Below the pieces are notes generated by a model. That model worked only from the letters and a program-made list of their open reading frames with translations. It searched no databases and was not told the DNA's origin. Shown one piece after another: positions 16,611 through 27,904 of a DNA stretch of 64,000 nucleotides. Position 1 is the first letter of the stretch. Each line of letters starts with the position of its first letter. The stretch is from Desulfobacteraceae bacterium UBA2174. GTDB taxonomy: Bacteria > Desulfobacterota > Desulfobacteria > Desulfobacterales > UBA2174. The DNA lies in contig DCWA01000020.1 of the NCBI GenBank assembly GCA_002327445.1, positions 1-64,000 of the forward strand. Reading direction: 5' to 3'. The position numbers were made by a program, and so were the translations under genes.

Positions 16611-17573
16611 TCAGCGACTTTTTCCGGTCCTTGCGACAGCCTCCAGCCAGGCCCTCAGGACCGGTTTGGGCTGGCCGTCCGCGGTGAAAAAACCCCAATG
16701 GGCCTCCCCCGCCATGACGGTGTCGAAATGCTGCGCGATTTCCGCCGGCTTCCAGGGGGCGTCGAAGGCCTCGAAAGCCGCCGCGGCAAAGTCCGGCCCG
16801 GTTCTCAGGTCGGTGAAGAACGTCCGCCAGAAGCGGATCTGGCGTTCGGGGGTCAACCCCGCCGAGGGCGGCCCCGAAGGCAGCCCGGTTTCCTTGATGA
16901 GAATCGGCTTGCCGAACTGACGGAGTCGGTTCGCGACGTCCACGACCATCTGCGAAGCCGCCCCTTCGGGGGAGGTGGCGAACCAGGGTTCGCTCAATGG
17001 ATGGATGTTGGGCAGGAGAAAATCGAGCCGTTCCAGCAACGGCGGCGGAGAAGCGAGCAGGATGCCGAATGGTTCGCTGGTGGTCAAAGGCAGATGGGGC
17101 AGTTCGCGGAGGACCCGGTTCAGCGCCTCGGCCACATCCGGCCACCCGTAGCGTTCGGAGACCACGCCCTCGTTGCCCAGCGCCAGTCCGACAATCAGGG
17201 TGGGAAACCGGCGGCACAAATCGATCGCCTTTTCGATTTCCTTCGCGTCCCGTGGGTCCCAGACCCCGAGAATCAGGGCGTTGAAACCTCGGGCCGAGGC
17301 CAGTTCCGGCACGGCGGCCAAGCCCTTTTCGGTGCTGTAGGTGATCAACCCGTCGAAACTGGGCCGAATCAGGGCGAGGTCGGCGTCGATCTGTGCCGGG
17401 GCCACCGTGGCACCCTGCCAGGGACGGAATTCGCGGGGCGTGTAGGCCACGAAGCGCACCGTCGCCAACGCGGCCCGCAGGCGGTCGAGATCCGCCGCCG
17501 CGGCCTCCTGAGCCCCGGCCGGAAGTCCGGCCAGGAACATCCAAAGAAAGGCGATGCGAAGCGCCAGAACCAT
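16611..17573 (-). CDS. Secreted GH17-like glycoside hydrolase
   Basis: 320 residues with a signal peptide (about 1-21, LWMFLAGLPAGAQA-like). The body is a TIM barrel resembling bacterial exo-beta-1,3-glucanases of GH17: start strand VRFVAYTPREF, acid/base candidate in LALGNEGVV near residue 139, nucleophile candidate in LIKETGLPS near residue 237. The substrate is likely a beta-glucan in the periplasm, but this is a family-level inference. It ends 42 bases downstream of typA on the same strand and may be transcribed with it. Confidence 0.78.
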   Translation of the reverse strand: MVLALRIAFLWMFLAGLPAGAQEAAAADLDRLRAALATVRFVAYTPREFRPWQGATVAPAQIDADLALIRPSFDGLITYSTEKGLAAVPELASARGFNALILGVWDPRDAKEIEKAIDLCRRFPTLIVGLALGNEGVVSERYGWPDVAEALNRVLRELPHLPLTTSEPFGILLASPPPLLERLDFLLPNIHPLSEPWFATSPEGAASQMVVDVANRLRQFGKPILIKETGLPSGPPSAGLTPERQIRFWRTFFTDLRTGPDFAAAAFEAFDAPWKPAEIAQHFDTVMAGEAHWGFFTADGQPKPVLRAWLEAVARTGKSR

Positions 17574-17614
17574 TCATCCCTCCCCCGGCGGGCGGCCGGC
17601 CGTGACCCGGCGGT

Positions 17615-19474
<1,860 letters not shown>

Positions 19475-19509
19475 AATTGTTCAGGAATCCAGGTTCGAGG
19501 CGCCGCGGC

Positions 19510-19606
19510 GCGTTCAAGGTTCAAGGTTCAAGGTCCAAGGACCCCAAGGACTCAAAGAGACCCGGAAGATCCCAGTTTCCAGTTTCCAATTTCCAACCGG
19601 TTTTCG
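19510..19606. repeat. Short minisatellite (GTTCAAG and CCAGTTT units)
   Basis: GTTCAAGGTTCAAGGTTCAA-type heptamers (about 19512-19535) are the reverse complement of the CCTTGAA units upstream of birA. CAGTTTCCAGTTTCCAA follows (about 19574-19590). No gene is seen between 19475 and 19652. Confidence 0.7.
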
Positions 19607-19652
19607 ACCGGGGGGAGAATAAGGAGCCGGCCGGGTCTTGGCAAGGGGTCCT

Positions 19653-21347
19653 TCACAGCCTTCCGGAACGCACGATGGAAACGATGAGCCAGATCCCCAG
19701 GATGGTGGCAATGCTGTAGCCGGTGATGCCGAGCAGGCCGGTGAGGGAGATGACGGGCAGGCCGAAAAAGTCCAGGTTCAACACAAGCACTTCCCGGCCG
19801 CTGTTGAGGATCAGGGCCGCGGCAATGGTGGAAGCCGCAATGATCAGCCCCACCGTGAGGCGGTTGACCCCCTTTTCGATCTTGCTGTCGAGCCCCTCGA
19901 ACCCCGTGTGGCGCAGCTCGAAGGCTTGCCGGCCGGCCACGATGTTGCGCAGAATCGCCGCCAGGTGACGCGGCAGGGAACCGGCGTCGCGCCCCAGGTG
20001 ACGCAATTCCTCGCGGATCCGCGCCCTCGTCTTGATCCCGTGACCCAGCAGCCGCCGGGCCCGGGGAGCCACGGCCTCCAGGAGGCTATCCCGGGACCCG
20101 AGAATCTTGCCCAGCGCCTCGGTCTGGATCAGGGTCTTGAACAGCAGCAGCAGGTTGCGCGGAAAGCGGATCCCGTAGCGGTAGGCCAGGTCCATCACCT
20201 GGTCGTAGACGTCCTTGACCTGGATGGTGGCCAGGGTGCGGCCGTAGAACACCTCGCTCATGTCCTTGAGATCGGCCCGCAAGGCGATCAGGTCCGTCTG
20301 CTCGTCGATGAGTCCGGCGTCGAGCAGGGCATCGATCACCAGGCCGTAGTCGCGTCGAGAGTAGCCGAGAAACACGGCGGCCACCTGCCCCATGGTCTCT
20401 TCGTCCAGGTAGCCGGTGATGCCGAAGTCCACCAGCGCCACCCGGCCGTCCGGCATCACGATGGTGTTGGCCGGGTGAGGATCGGCGTGAAAGAATCCGA
20501 ATTCGAGCAGTTGCCGTGAAAAGGAGCGCAGCCCGATGCGCGCCACCTCCCGGGGATCGAGGCCGGCGGCCCGGATCTGCGCCACTTCGTCTATCTTGAT
20601 GCCCGCGACGTAATCCATGGTCAGGACGCAGCGGCCGGTGGCCTCCCAGTGAACCCGGGGGATCACGATTTCCTCGCTGCCGGCGAAATTGGCGGCGAAT
20701 TTCTCGATGCTGCCGGCCTCGATGAACATGTCCAGTTCCCGGAAAATGGTCCGCTCGAACTCACGCACCACGTTGACCAGGCCGACAATGCGCCCGAGTT
20801 CCGAACGCCGCTCGAAACGGGTGGCAAAGCGGTACATCAGGTCGATGTCTTCGCGGATCTTTTTCTCGATTCCCGGACGGACGATCTTGACCGCCACCTC
20901 GGTGCCGTCGGGGAGCCTGGCGCGGTGCACCTGGGCCACCGATGCCGCCGCCATGGACGCCGGTTCGAAGGCGGCAAACACCTCGTCCACCGGCCGCCCC
21001 AGCTCGGCCTCGATCACCGGCCGCACGGTTTCGAAGGGAACCGGGGCAACCCGGTCCTGGAGCCGGCGCAGCTCTTCGATGTAGGCGCGCGGCAGCATGT
21101 CGGCCCGCAGGCTGAGCAGTTGACCCAGCTTGATGAAGCTGGGACCGAGTTCCTCGAGTGCCCGCCGCAGCCGCGCCGGCGATGGAAAACCTGGCCAGGG
21201 CGCACGGATGGCGCCGCGGGCCGGGTCTTCGGCGTCGCGTTCCCGCCGATCGAGGAGGCTGCCGAATCCGTGGCGCAGCAGAATCCGGGAAATGGCGCCG
21301 AAACGCGTCAGGGAGCCGATGCGCGTCGGCCGGCGGGAACTGGTCAT
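19653..21347 (-). CDS. UbiB/ABC1/AarF (ADCK) family atypical kinase
   Basis: 564 residues. The ADCK-specific KxGQ motif is seen in FIKLGQLLSLRADMLP. The invariant lysine (VAVKIVRPG), the catalytic histidine-aspartate loop (FFHADPHPANT) and DFG (LVDFGITGY) are present. Two C-terminal hydrophobic helices anchor it to the membrane. Family members support quinone or other isoprenoid lipid biosynthesis; ubiquinone itself is not expected in an anaerobe, so a menaquinone or lipid role is inferred. The start at 21347 is the ATG nearest the conserved region. Confidence 0.9.
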   Translation of the reverse strand: MTSSRRPTRIGSLTRFGAISRILLRHGFGSLLDRRERDAEDPARGAIRAPWPGFPSPARLRRALEELGPSFIKLGQLLSLRADMLPRAYIEELRRLQDRVAPVPFETVRPVIEAELGRPVDEVFAAFEPASMAAASVAQVHRARLPDGTEVAVKIVRPGIEKKIREDIDLMYRFATRFERRSELGRIVGLVNVVREFERTIFRELDMFIEAGSIEKFAANFAGSEEIVIPRVHWEATGRCVLTMDYVAGIKIDEVAQIRAAGLDPREVARIGLRSFSRQLLEFGFFHADPHPANTIVMPDGRVALVDFGITGYLDEETMGQVAAVFLGYSRRDYGLVIDALLDAGLIDEQTDLIALRADLKDMSEVFYGRTLATIQVKDVYDQVMDLAYRYGIRFPRNLLLLFKTLIQTEALGKILGSRDSLLEAVAPRARRLLGHGIKTRARIREELRHLGRDAGSLPRHLAAILRNIVAGRQAFELRHTGFEGLDSKIEKGVNRLTVGLIIAASTIAAALILNSGREVLVLNLDFFGLPVISLTGLLGITGYSIATILGIWLIVSIVRSGRL

Positions 21348-21545
21348 GAGCGAAGCGTCCTGTTGGGGTGAAGGTTGCCCCCATTCATAACCCGATTGCC
21401 GGCGATAGGCAAGCCGACCGCAGCGGCGCGAAATGACGCTTGGGCGCACAGCACCCCGGAGATGGATTTGACCAAATTCTTAAGGTAGGCTATTAAAAAT
21501 GATCTCTTTCCTTCTATATGGCCACTTGCACAGAGGCGCGACACC

Positions 21546-22916
21546 ATGGAAGCAGGCAACGACCCCTCCCACAACCCCGTGCCGGAAGACCAGATCAGTG
21601 CGCTCACCGAAGAGTTGCAGCGCACCCGAAAAGCCTACGATACCGCCTTGGAGCGATGCCGCAACATCCAGGCCGAACTGGAGGCCCAGGTGGAGGCCCG
21701 CAGCAGCGAGCTGGCCCGGGCCAACCAGGACTTGCAGCGCCAGATTCTCGAACGGCGGCGGGTGGAGTCCCAGCTCCAGCAGAACCAGAAGATGCGGGCC
21801 ATCGGCACGTTGGCCGGAGGCATCGCCCACGATTTCAACAATATTTTGGCCGCGATTCTCGGCTACACCGAAATGGCGATGATGGACATCGATGCCGCCT
21901 CGCCGGTCCACCGCCGCCTCAGCAACGTACTCAAGGCCTGCGACCGGGCCCGGGACCTGGTTCAGCAGATTCTGACTTTCAGCCGTCAGAACGATGCGAC
22001 CATCCGCCCTCTGGCGCCCCTGCCCATCCTCAAGGAGACGATCAAGCTGCTGCGCGCCGGGCTTCCGTCCACCATCGAGATCGAATCCCGCCTGCCCTCC
22101 CAGCTCCCCATGGTTCTGGCGGATCCGGGCAACCTCCATCAGGTGGTGATGAACCTGTGCACCAACGCACGGGATGCGATGATCGAGACCGGCGGCCGCC
22201 TCACGCTTTCCGCCGATGTCATCGAGCTGAAAAAACACGACCGGCGCCTGGCGCCGGAACTGCTGCCCGGGCATTACCTCGAACTCACGGTGGTCGATAC
22301 CGGGGTGGGGATCGCACCTGAGTTTCTGGACCGGGTCTATGATCCCTACTTCACCACCCAAACGCGCAAAAATGGGGCCGGATTGGGACTGGCGGTGGTC
22401 CATGGCATCGTGCACCGCCACGGCGGCAGCATCCATATCGACAGCACCCTTGGCCGGGGAACCACCGTCACGGTTCGCCTGCCGGTGGCCGACACGGAAA
22501 AACAGCAGGCCATTACCGGGAACGGGCAGGTCAGAGGAGGCCGGGAGCACATCCTGTTCGTCGACGACGAACACGCCTTGGCGCAAATCGGCCAGCAATT
22601 GCTCGAACGGCTCGGCTACACCGTCACCAGCCGCACCAGCAGCGTGGAAGCCTTCGAAGCCCTCCGGTCCAACCCGGACCGCTTCGACCTGGTCATCACC
22701 GATCAGACCATGCCCAACATGACCGGCACGGAGCTGTCGCGCCAAATCCAGACCCTGAAACCGGAACTCCCCGTGATCCTGTGCACCGGTTTCAGTGAAA
22801 CCATTGGATCCGAGAATGCGATGGCCAGCGGCATTCGCGGATTTCTGCTCAAGCCCATCGCCCTGCGCGACCTGTCCGAAGCGATCCGCCAGGCCCTGGA
22901 TCGGCCCACATGCTGA
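21546..22916 (+). CDS. Hybrid histidine kinase with receiver domain
   Basis: 456 residues with no membrane segment: a coiled coil (about 18-80), HisKA with H-box GGIAHDFNN near residue 98, HATPase (N-box NLCTNARDA, VDTGVGI, GAGLGLAVVHG) and a C-terminal receiver (about 335-455; LFVDDE, ITDQTMPNMTGTE with the acceptor Asp, and the Lys in FLLKPI). The input is unknown and probably supplied by a partner, because there is no sensor domain beyond the coiled coil. It is convergent with rlmN. Confidence 0.92.
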   Translation: MEAGNDPSHNPVPEDQISALTEELQRTRKAYDTALERCRNIQAELEAQVEARSSELARANQDLQRQILERRRVESQLQQNQKMRAIGTLAGGIAHDFNNILAAILGYTEMAMMDIDAASPVHRRLSNVLKACDRARDLVQQILTFSRQNDATIRPLAPLPILKETIKLLRAGLPSTIEIESRLPSQLPMVLADPGNLHQVVMNLCTNARDAMIETGGRLTLSADVIELKKHDRRLAPELLPGHYLELTVVDTGVGIAPEFLDRVYDPYFTTQTRKNGAGLGLAVVHGIVHRHGGSIHIDSTLGRGTTVTVRLPVADTEKQQAITGNGQVRGGREHILFVDDEHALAQIGQQLLERLGYTVTSRTSSVEAFEALRSNPDRFDLVITDQTMPNMTGTELSRQIQTLKPELPVILCTGFSETIGSENAMASGIRGFLLKPIALRDLSEAIRQALDRPTC

Positions 22917-22925
22917 GGGGAAGAG

Positions 22926-23151
22926 GGAAATTGGAAATTCGAAACTCGAAACAAATTCGAATGCTCAAAACAACAACCAAAAAACCAAAAGGCCGTTTGA
23001 TTATTGAATATTGAAATTTGATTATTGTTTGTTATTTGTTTGCTTGAATTTTGTCTGTTATCTGTTATTGGTTGTTTGTTGTTTTGTTTGTTTTGTTTGT
23101 TTTGTTTGTCCTTTGAATTTGAAAATTTGTTTCGAATTTCGAATTTCGAAT
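22926..23151. repeat. AT-rich large imperfect palindrome between convergent genes
   Basis: The left side contains GAAATTCGAAA and CGAAACAAATTCGAA; the right side contains TTTGTTTCGAATTTCGAA repeated. The middle is a run of TTTTG/TTTG units (about 23075-23110). A related element lies at 27905-28125. It could act as a bidirectional terminator for the kinase gene and rlmN. Confidence 0.65.
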
Positions 23152-24207
23152 TTATTCTTCTTGAGTTTTGTTTCCTTGCGACCGAAGTTGCCCGCAGGCG
23201 GCCGCCAGATCCTGCCCTTTGGTGCGGCGTCGGCAGACGAAAACGCCGGCTTCGGCCAGTTGCTGGGCGAAGGCTTCTACCTCCGCCTCCTCCGGCGCCC
23301 GGTAACCCCCGTCTCCGCTGAGAGGGTTGAACCCGATGAGGTTGATGCGGGCCTTGAGCGGCGCCAGCAGCGCGCCGACCTGGCGGGCGTGTTCAGGCCG
23401 GTCGTTGACTCCGGGCACGAGCACATAGGCCATCATCAATGCCGCGTCCTTGGCCAGGGGAAAGGCGCCGAGCGCGTCCATCAGGCGTGCCAGCGGCACT
23501 TTCCGGTTGACGGGCATCAACTCGTCCCGCAATGGGTCGTTGGGCGCATTGAGCGACACGGCCAGCTTGAGATGCGGCCAATTCAAGGCCGCCAGGCGCC
23601 GGATCCCCTCTTCCAGACCGCAGGTGGAAATCGTCACCCGGCGCATGACCACGTCCAGGCCGCGTTGATCGGTGATCACCCGCACCGCCTGTACCACGTT
23701 GTCGAAGTTGTCCAGTGGCTCGCCCATCCCCATGAACACCACATTGCGCACCCCGTCGCCAAAACGCCGGCGGGCCGCCAGCACCTGGCCGACGATCTCC
23801 TCCACCCGCAGGTTCCGGCGCCATCCCATGCGCGCCGTCTCGCAGAAGCGGCAGCCCATACGGCAGCCCACTTGGGTGGACACGCAGACCGTCAGGTGGG
23901 TGGCCATGGGCAGCACCACCGACTCGATGGTCTCCCCGTCGCCGAGCCGGGTTAGGAACTTGACCACTCCGGCCGACCGCTTGTCCTCAACCACGGTTCC
24001 CGGATCCAGAACCAAGTCCCGGGCCAGGGCCTCCGCCAATCGTGGGGATGCCTGCACTTCAGGGGTTTGCAAGGGCTCCAGGCCCTGCCGGTAAACGGCC
24101 GACATGATCGCGGCGGCATGGTAGGCCCCGCGGCCATAACGCCGCTTCAGTTCGGCGGCCAAACCCTCAAAGGTCAGCTCGAGGATTGGTAATGGATCGG
24201 TGGGCAT
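23152..24207 (-). CDS. rlmN: 23S rRNA (adenine(2503)-C(2))-methyltransferase RlmN
   Basis: A 351-residue radical-SAM enzyme that methylates A2503 of 23S rRNA and A37 of some tRNAs. The cluster-binding motif CX3CX2C is CRMGCRFC near residue 115. GMGEPLDN, the VTISTCGL stretch and the C-terminal VFVCRRRTKGQDLAAACGQL, with the methyl-carrying cysteine, are all present. The open frame extends into repeats upstream to 24555. The start at 24207 (MPTDPLPILELT) is preferred because everything before it is repeat-derived. Confidence 0.94.
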   Translation of the reverse strand: MPTDPLPILELTFEGLAAELKRRYGRGAYHAAAIMSAVYRQGLEPLQTPEVQASPRLAEALARDLVLDPGTVVEDKRSAGVVKFLTRLGDGETIESVVLPMATHLTVCVSTQVGCRMGCRFCETARMGWRRNLRVEEIVGQVLAARRRFGDGVRNVVFMGMGEPLDNFDNVVQAVRVITDQRGLDVVMRRVTISTCGLEEGIRRLAALNWPHLKLAVSLNAPNDPLRDELMPVNRKVPLARLMDALGAFPLAKDAALMMAYVLVPGVNDRPEHARQVGALLAPLKARINLIGFNPLSGDGGYRAPEEAEVEAFAQQLAEAGVFVCRRRTKGQDLAAACGQLRSQGNKTQEE

Positions 24208-24324
24208 CCTTGAATTCCCAGCGGAATTCCTCGTTGTCATTCGGATAAAACCCTGTTGCAATTCCGGAAAAGTCCTGCTGCAATTCCCCAAAAACGCTCC
24301 TGCTATTCCGGAAAAATGCCTCTT

Positions 24325-24862
24325 CCTGTCATTCCGAGGAGCCCCTTTTCTGTCATTCCGAGGAGCCCCCTTTTCTGTCATTCCGAGGACTCCCTTTTCT
24401 GTCATTCCGAGGAGTTTGCGACGAGGAATCTCTTCGCGTTTCCCGTCCCCTTCCCGTCCCATTCCGGACTGCAGATCCCTCGCTTCGCTCGGGATGACAC
24501 GCGAAGGCAGTGCGGGATGACAAAGTAAAGGGGGAAGCGACGCTCGGGATGACACGCGAAAAAGGTGTCATTCCGAGGACTCCCTTTTCTGTCATTCCGA
24601 GGAGCTTGCGACGAGGAATCTCTTCGCGTTTCCCCTCCCCTCCCGCCGTATTCCCGACTGCAGATCCCTCGCTTCGCTCGGGATGACAGGGGAAGGGGTG
24701 CAGATCCCTCGCTGACGCTCGGGATGACACGCGAAGGCAGTGCGGGATGACAAGGTAAAGGGGGAAGCGACGCTCGGGATGACACGGAAAAAGAGGGTCA
24801 TTCCGAGGAGCCCCCCTTTTCTGTCATTCCGAGGAGCCTGCGACGAGGAATCTCTTCGCGCC
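24325..24862. repeat. Dense dispersed inverted-repeat cluster upstream of rlmN
   Basis: Three or more full units (left arm TGTCATTCCGAGGAG..., right arm CTCGGGATGACA) plus extra half arms, with a repeated spacer word AGTGCGGGATGACAA at 24511 and 24740. Open frames on both strands are repeat translations. Confidence 0.88.
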
Positions 24863-24893
24863 TGCAACCTCTCACCGCTCCAGTCCATCGGCG

Positions 24894-26300
24894 TCAAATC
24901 TCGACAAAATAACTCTCCCACGATTGGGAAATCGTCTCGCGGGTCAATTTCCGCGGCAGGCCGGCGTAGTGCGCCTGGTCGACGAGGTTGTCGATGAGAT
25001 CCCGCGGATGACAGGCGCTGAGGCTGATGCCGAGCCGTTCGTAGTAATAGGCGATGAGGAAGTCGAGGGCCTCCTGGTCGAATTCGACCCGATTGGCCTC
25101 GCACATCCGCTTGAAAATGGTGGAATATTCCTCGCGGGTGGGATGGTCGATTTTGATCTTGTAGCGGATCCGGCGCAGGAATGCCTCGTCCACCAGTTCC
25201 TTGGGATCCAGGTTGGTGGAGAAGATGACGAGCTGGTCGAAGGGGATCTCGAATTTCATCCCGGTGTGAAAGGTGAGAAAATCGGTGCGCCGCTCCAGGG
25301 GAATGATGAGGCGGTTGATCAGGTATTGCGGTTCCACCCGCTGGCGGCCGAAATCGTCGATGATCAGCAGGCCATTGTTGGCTTTCATCTGAAAGGGGGC
25401 TTCATAGAACTTGGTGATCTGATTGAAGTCCAGATCCAGGTGGTGGAGCGTCAACTCGCCGCCGACCATCACCATCGGCCGCCGGACCTTCACCCAGCGC
25501 TGGTCCCAGTCCTGGTCGGTGCCCTTTTCGCCCGTCGCATGATGGGTCATGGGATCGTAGAGGGTAATGATTTCACTGTCGACCAAAACGGCATAGGGAA
25601 CGAAAATCTCTCCGGGCAGAATGTTGCCGATGGTCTCGGCGATGGTGGTCTTGCCGTTTCCCGGAGGGCCGTAGAGAAAAATCGATTTACCCGAACTGAC
25701 CGCCGGCCCCACCCGGCTGAGCATATCCTCACCGATCACCAGATGGGCGAACGCCTTCCGGACGGTATCATCGCGAACGACAATGCTCTTGATGGTCTGG
25801 GCCAACACCATGGTGCGGTAATCCTGAAAAGTTACCGGGGCCGGGCCGGCATAGCGGCACTGGCCCATCAGCTGGCCGGCTTCCTGGCGGCCGCGATCGG
25901 TGAGGGCGAACCGATAGGTAAGCTTGGAGAGGGTACCGGCGCTCTTGGCCTCGGCCATCTGCTCCTTGCGCAGGTCTTCCACCGCGGCATCGATGATGGT
26001 GGGCGGCAGCTTGATCCGGCTGCTCAGCTCGGGGATGCTGAATTCGACCATGTTCAGGGAGTGCTTGAGGATCAGGTCGCACAGAAAGCTCAGGTTCAGT
26101 CCGGTCTCGCCGATGGATTTCACCGGTGGCGGCGTTCTCCTGAAAAAGGCGTCCACATCGTCGGGCGCCGCGAAACCCAGAGCCACCAGGTTTTCGCCGA
26201 GGCGGCCGCCGTGTCGCCGTTGCCGCTCCAGGGCTTTGGCAAGCTGTTCCTCAGTGATTCGCTCCTGCTCCACAAACTTCTGCCCGAGCAATATCCCCAT
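24894..26300 (-). CDS. AAA-type ATPase with N-terminal GspE/MshE-N-like domain
   Basis: 468 residues. Residues about 1-65 (MGILLGQKFVEQERITEEQL, GENLVALGF) look like the N-terminal domain of type II secretion/type IV pilus ATPases, a module that can bind c-di-GMP in MshE. A helical linker follows, then an AAA core with Walker A GPPGNGKT near residue 210, Walker B LLIIDDFG near 305 and a sensor FSTNLDP. It is not itself a GspE ATPase, because the Walker B/Asp-box arrangement is that of MoxR/Cdc48-like AAA proteins. The cellular partner is unknown. A GGGAGG precedes the ATG at 26300. Confidence 0.8.
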   Translation of the reverse strand: MGILLGQKFVEQERITEEQLAKALERQRRHGGRLGENLVALGFAAPDDVDAFFRRTPPPVKSIGETGLNLSFLCDLILKHSLNMVEFSIPELSSRIKLPPTIIDAAVEDLRKEQMAEAKSAGTLSKLTYRFALTDRGRQEAGQLMGQCRYAGPAPVTFQDYRTMVLAQTIKSIVVRDDTVRKAFAHLVIGEDMLSRVGPAVSSGKSIFLYGPPGNGKTTIAETIGNILPGEIFVPYAVLVDSEIITLYDPMTHHATGEKGTDQDWDQRWVKVRRPMVMVGGELTLHHLDLDFNQITKFYEAPFQMKANNGLLIIDDFGRQRVEPQYLINRLIIPLERRTDFLTFHTGMKFEIPFDQLVIFSTNLDPKELVDEAFLRRIRYKIKIDHPTREEYSTIFKRMCEANRVEFDQEALDFLIAYYYERLGISLSACHPRDLIDNLVDQAHYAGLPRKLTRETISQSWESYFVEI

Positions 26301-26528
26301 CAGCCACCTCCCGCCCCGTTCGTTGACCGGCATCGAAGTCCTTGGTTTCCTTCATCGCGGTTCGAATCATCTGGATCAAACTCTGAGGGGCTTGTCAAGC
26401 GAAAGCCTCGCCAAAAAGGTCAAACGACAAGCGACCCAAATTGCAGAGGGGCTCCGCTCTCACAAAATGACCGCCTCGTTACTCAGGTTTTTGCCGCGCA
26501 GTCTTTTCGGGGGATGCAAAAAACGGAT

Positions 26529-27380
26529 TCAGCCGTGGAGGGCGGAGACGAACTCTTCCGGGGACACTTCGATGCCGGTCCAGAGAAAAAAGCTGCGCCG
26601 GGCCTGGTAGGCCAGAACCCGCAGGCCGTCGCAAAACGGACAGCGGGCCGCCTCGGCCGCCGCGCGCCAGAAGTTCTCCCGGCGGCCGCAGTTCAGGTCC
26701 AGCAGCAGTCGACACTTTTCCAGGGGCAGGGTGGAAGCGAGGCCGGCGAGCTCCGGTCCTTCCTCCGGGCTGGAGACGCTGGTGGCGTTGATCACCAGAT
26801 CGGCCTGGCGGGCCGCGCCGGCCAGGCGCGACAGAGCCACCGCCGCACCGCCCAGGGCGGCGGTGAGACGCACGGCGGCCTCCGGGTCCCGGCCGGCCAC
26901 CCAGACCTGGTCGGCGTGGAGCCAGATCAGGATGAAAACGGCCGCTCGGGCCGCTCCGCCGGTGCCCAAAACCAGGGCGCGGCGGCCGGCCACGGCAAAG
27001 CCCCGCTCGTCCAGGGCGTCCATGATGCCGATGGCATTGGTGTTGTAGCCCTTGAGAACGGTTTTCAGCCGCACGATGGTATTGACGGCGCCGATGATGC
27101 GGGCGCCTTCCGAGAGCGAATCGAGGTGCCGGACGACGCGCTCCTTGTAGGGCGCAGCGACACCGGCCCCGGCCAGATGCAGGATCCGGAGGCTGGCCAC
27201 CGCCGCCCCCAGATCCTCGGGATCCACCTGGAACGGCACGCAGGCACCCTCGAGACCCACCCGTGCCATCACCCGGCTGAAGAGGCCGGGGCTGAGGCTG
27301 CCGTGGATCCGCCCGTCGCTGAAGATCCCGAAAACGGGGTTCGTCGCGTCGAAGCGGGCGCTGAAGACGGCCGCGGTCAT
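26529..27380 (-). CDS. Shikimate dehydrogenase-like protein (AroE paralogue, altered active site)
   Basis: 283 residues with the AroE two-domain layout. Substrate-side elements are HGSLSP (about 26-31), the lysine in APYKERV (near residue 79) and IGAVNT. The Rossmann motif is LGTGGAARA (near 138), and INATSVSS follows. Two conserved positions differ. The usual NVT before the lysine is GVA, and the catalytic aspartate of the NTD segment is an asparagine (YNTNAIG, codon AAT). It may have reduced or different activity (quinate/shikimate-like or a non-canonical substrate). It should not be annotated as housekeeping aroE without a search of the rest of the genome. Confidence 0.8.
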   Translation of the reverse strand: MTAAVFSARFDATNPVFGIFSDGRIHGSLSPGLFSRVMARVGLEGACVPFQVDPEDLGAAVASLRILHLAGAGVAAPYKERVVRHLDSLSEGARIIGAVNTIVRLKTVLKGYNTNAIGIMDALDERGFAVAGRRALVLGTGGAARAAVFILIWLHADQVWVAGRDPEAAVRLTAALGGAAVALSRLAGAARQADLVINATSVSSPEEGPELAGLASTLPLEKCRLLLDLNCGRRENFWRAAAEAARCPFCDGLRVLAYQARRSFFLWTGIEVSPEEFVSALHG

Positions 27381-27472
27381 GGCATGATTCCCTCCGGAGG
27401 ACCACCGGAGAGCCGGAAAGGCCAGGCCGGCCGGCGCTGCACGGCGAACCGGATGCCGGAATTCGATGGCGC

Positions 27473-27862
27473 TTACGCCCCGATGAGACCCTTTACGCTG
27501 CTGGTGATCGCATCCGCCGAAGCCGGCTTGGGCAGATAGTCGTCGGCCTCCATGCTCATCCCGTCGTAATGCGAGTAACGGGTGGAGGAAACATGGGAAG
27601 CCACTGCCGTGAGCATCACCACCGGAATGCCGCTGAACTTCGGGTCCTTTTTGAGGGTCTTACACACCGCGTAGCCGTCCATCTCGGGCATCATCACATC
27701 CAGCACGATGGCGTCGGGCGGATTGGCCCGCACCTTGGCCAGGCCTTCCACCCCGTCGTAGGCCACCTCCACGGAAAAGCCTTCCTTTTCCAGGTTGCCT
27801 TTCACAATGGCGCAGAAATCCGGTTCATCGTCAACGACCAAGATTCTCTTTTTGGTTGTCAT
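27473..27862 (-). CDS. CheY-like single-domain response regulator
   Basis: 129 residues, only a receiver domain: acidic pair VVDDEPDF, phospho-acceptor Asp in IVLDVMMPEMDGY (near residue 55), Thr in MLTAVA and Lys in DYLPKPAS. There is no output domain. An insertion (SHVSSTRYSHYDGM) between beta-4 and alpha-4 is typical of a subgroup found in delta-type bacteria. AAGGAG precedes the ATG at 27862. It lies 92 bases upstream of the aroE-like gene on the same strand. Its cognate kinase is not obvious. Confidence 0.88.
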   Translation of the reverse strand: MTTKKRILVVDDEPDFCAIVKGNLEKEGFSVEVAYDGVEGLAKVRANPPDAIVLDVMMPEMDGYAVCKTLKKDPKFSGIPVVMLTAVASHVSSTRYSHYDGMSMEADDYLPKPASADAITSSVKGLIGA

Positions 27863-27904
27863 GGGACACACTCCTTGCGCCTGCGGCGCATTCAGGGTTT
27901 CGCG

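Noticed and set aside
23152..24555. Extended N-terminus for RlmN to 24555
   Set aside because: The extra 116 codons translate repeat arms; the family begins near 24207.
24353..24785. Short proteins translated from the dispersed repeats (also at 7278, 40242, 42404 and 45427)
   Set aside because: They lie wholly within inverted-repeat arms and have no independent start signals or domains.
24924..27539. Long plus-strand open frame across the AAA ATPase and aroE-like genes
   Set aside because: Antisense shadow spanning two unrelated minus-strand genes; no domain.
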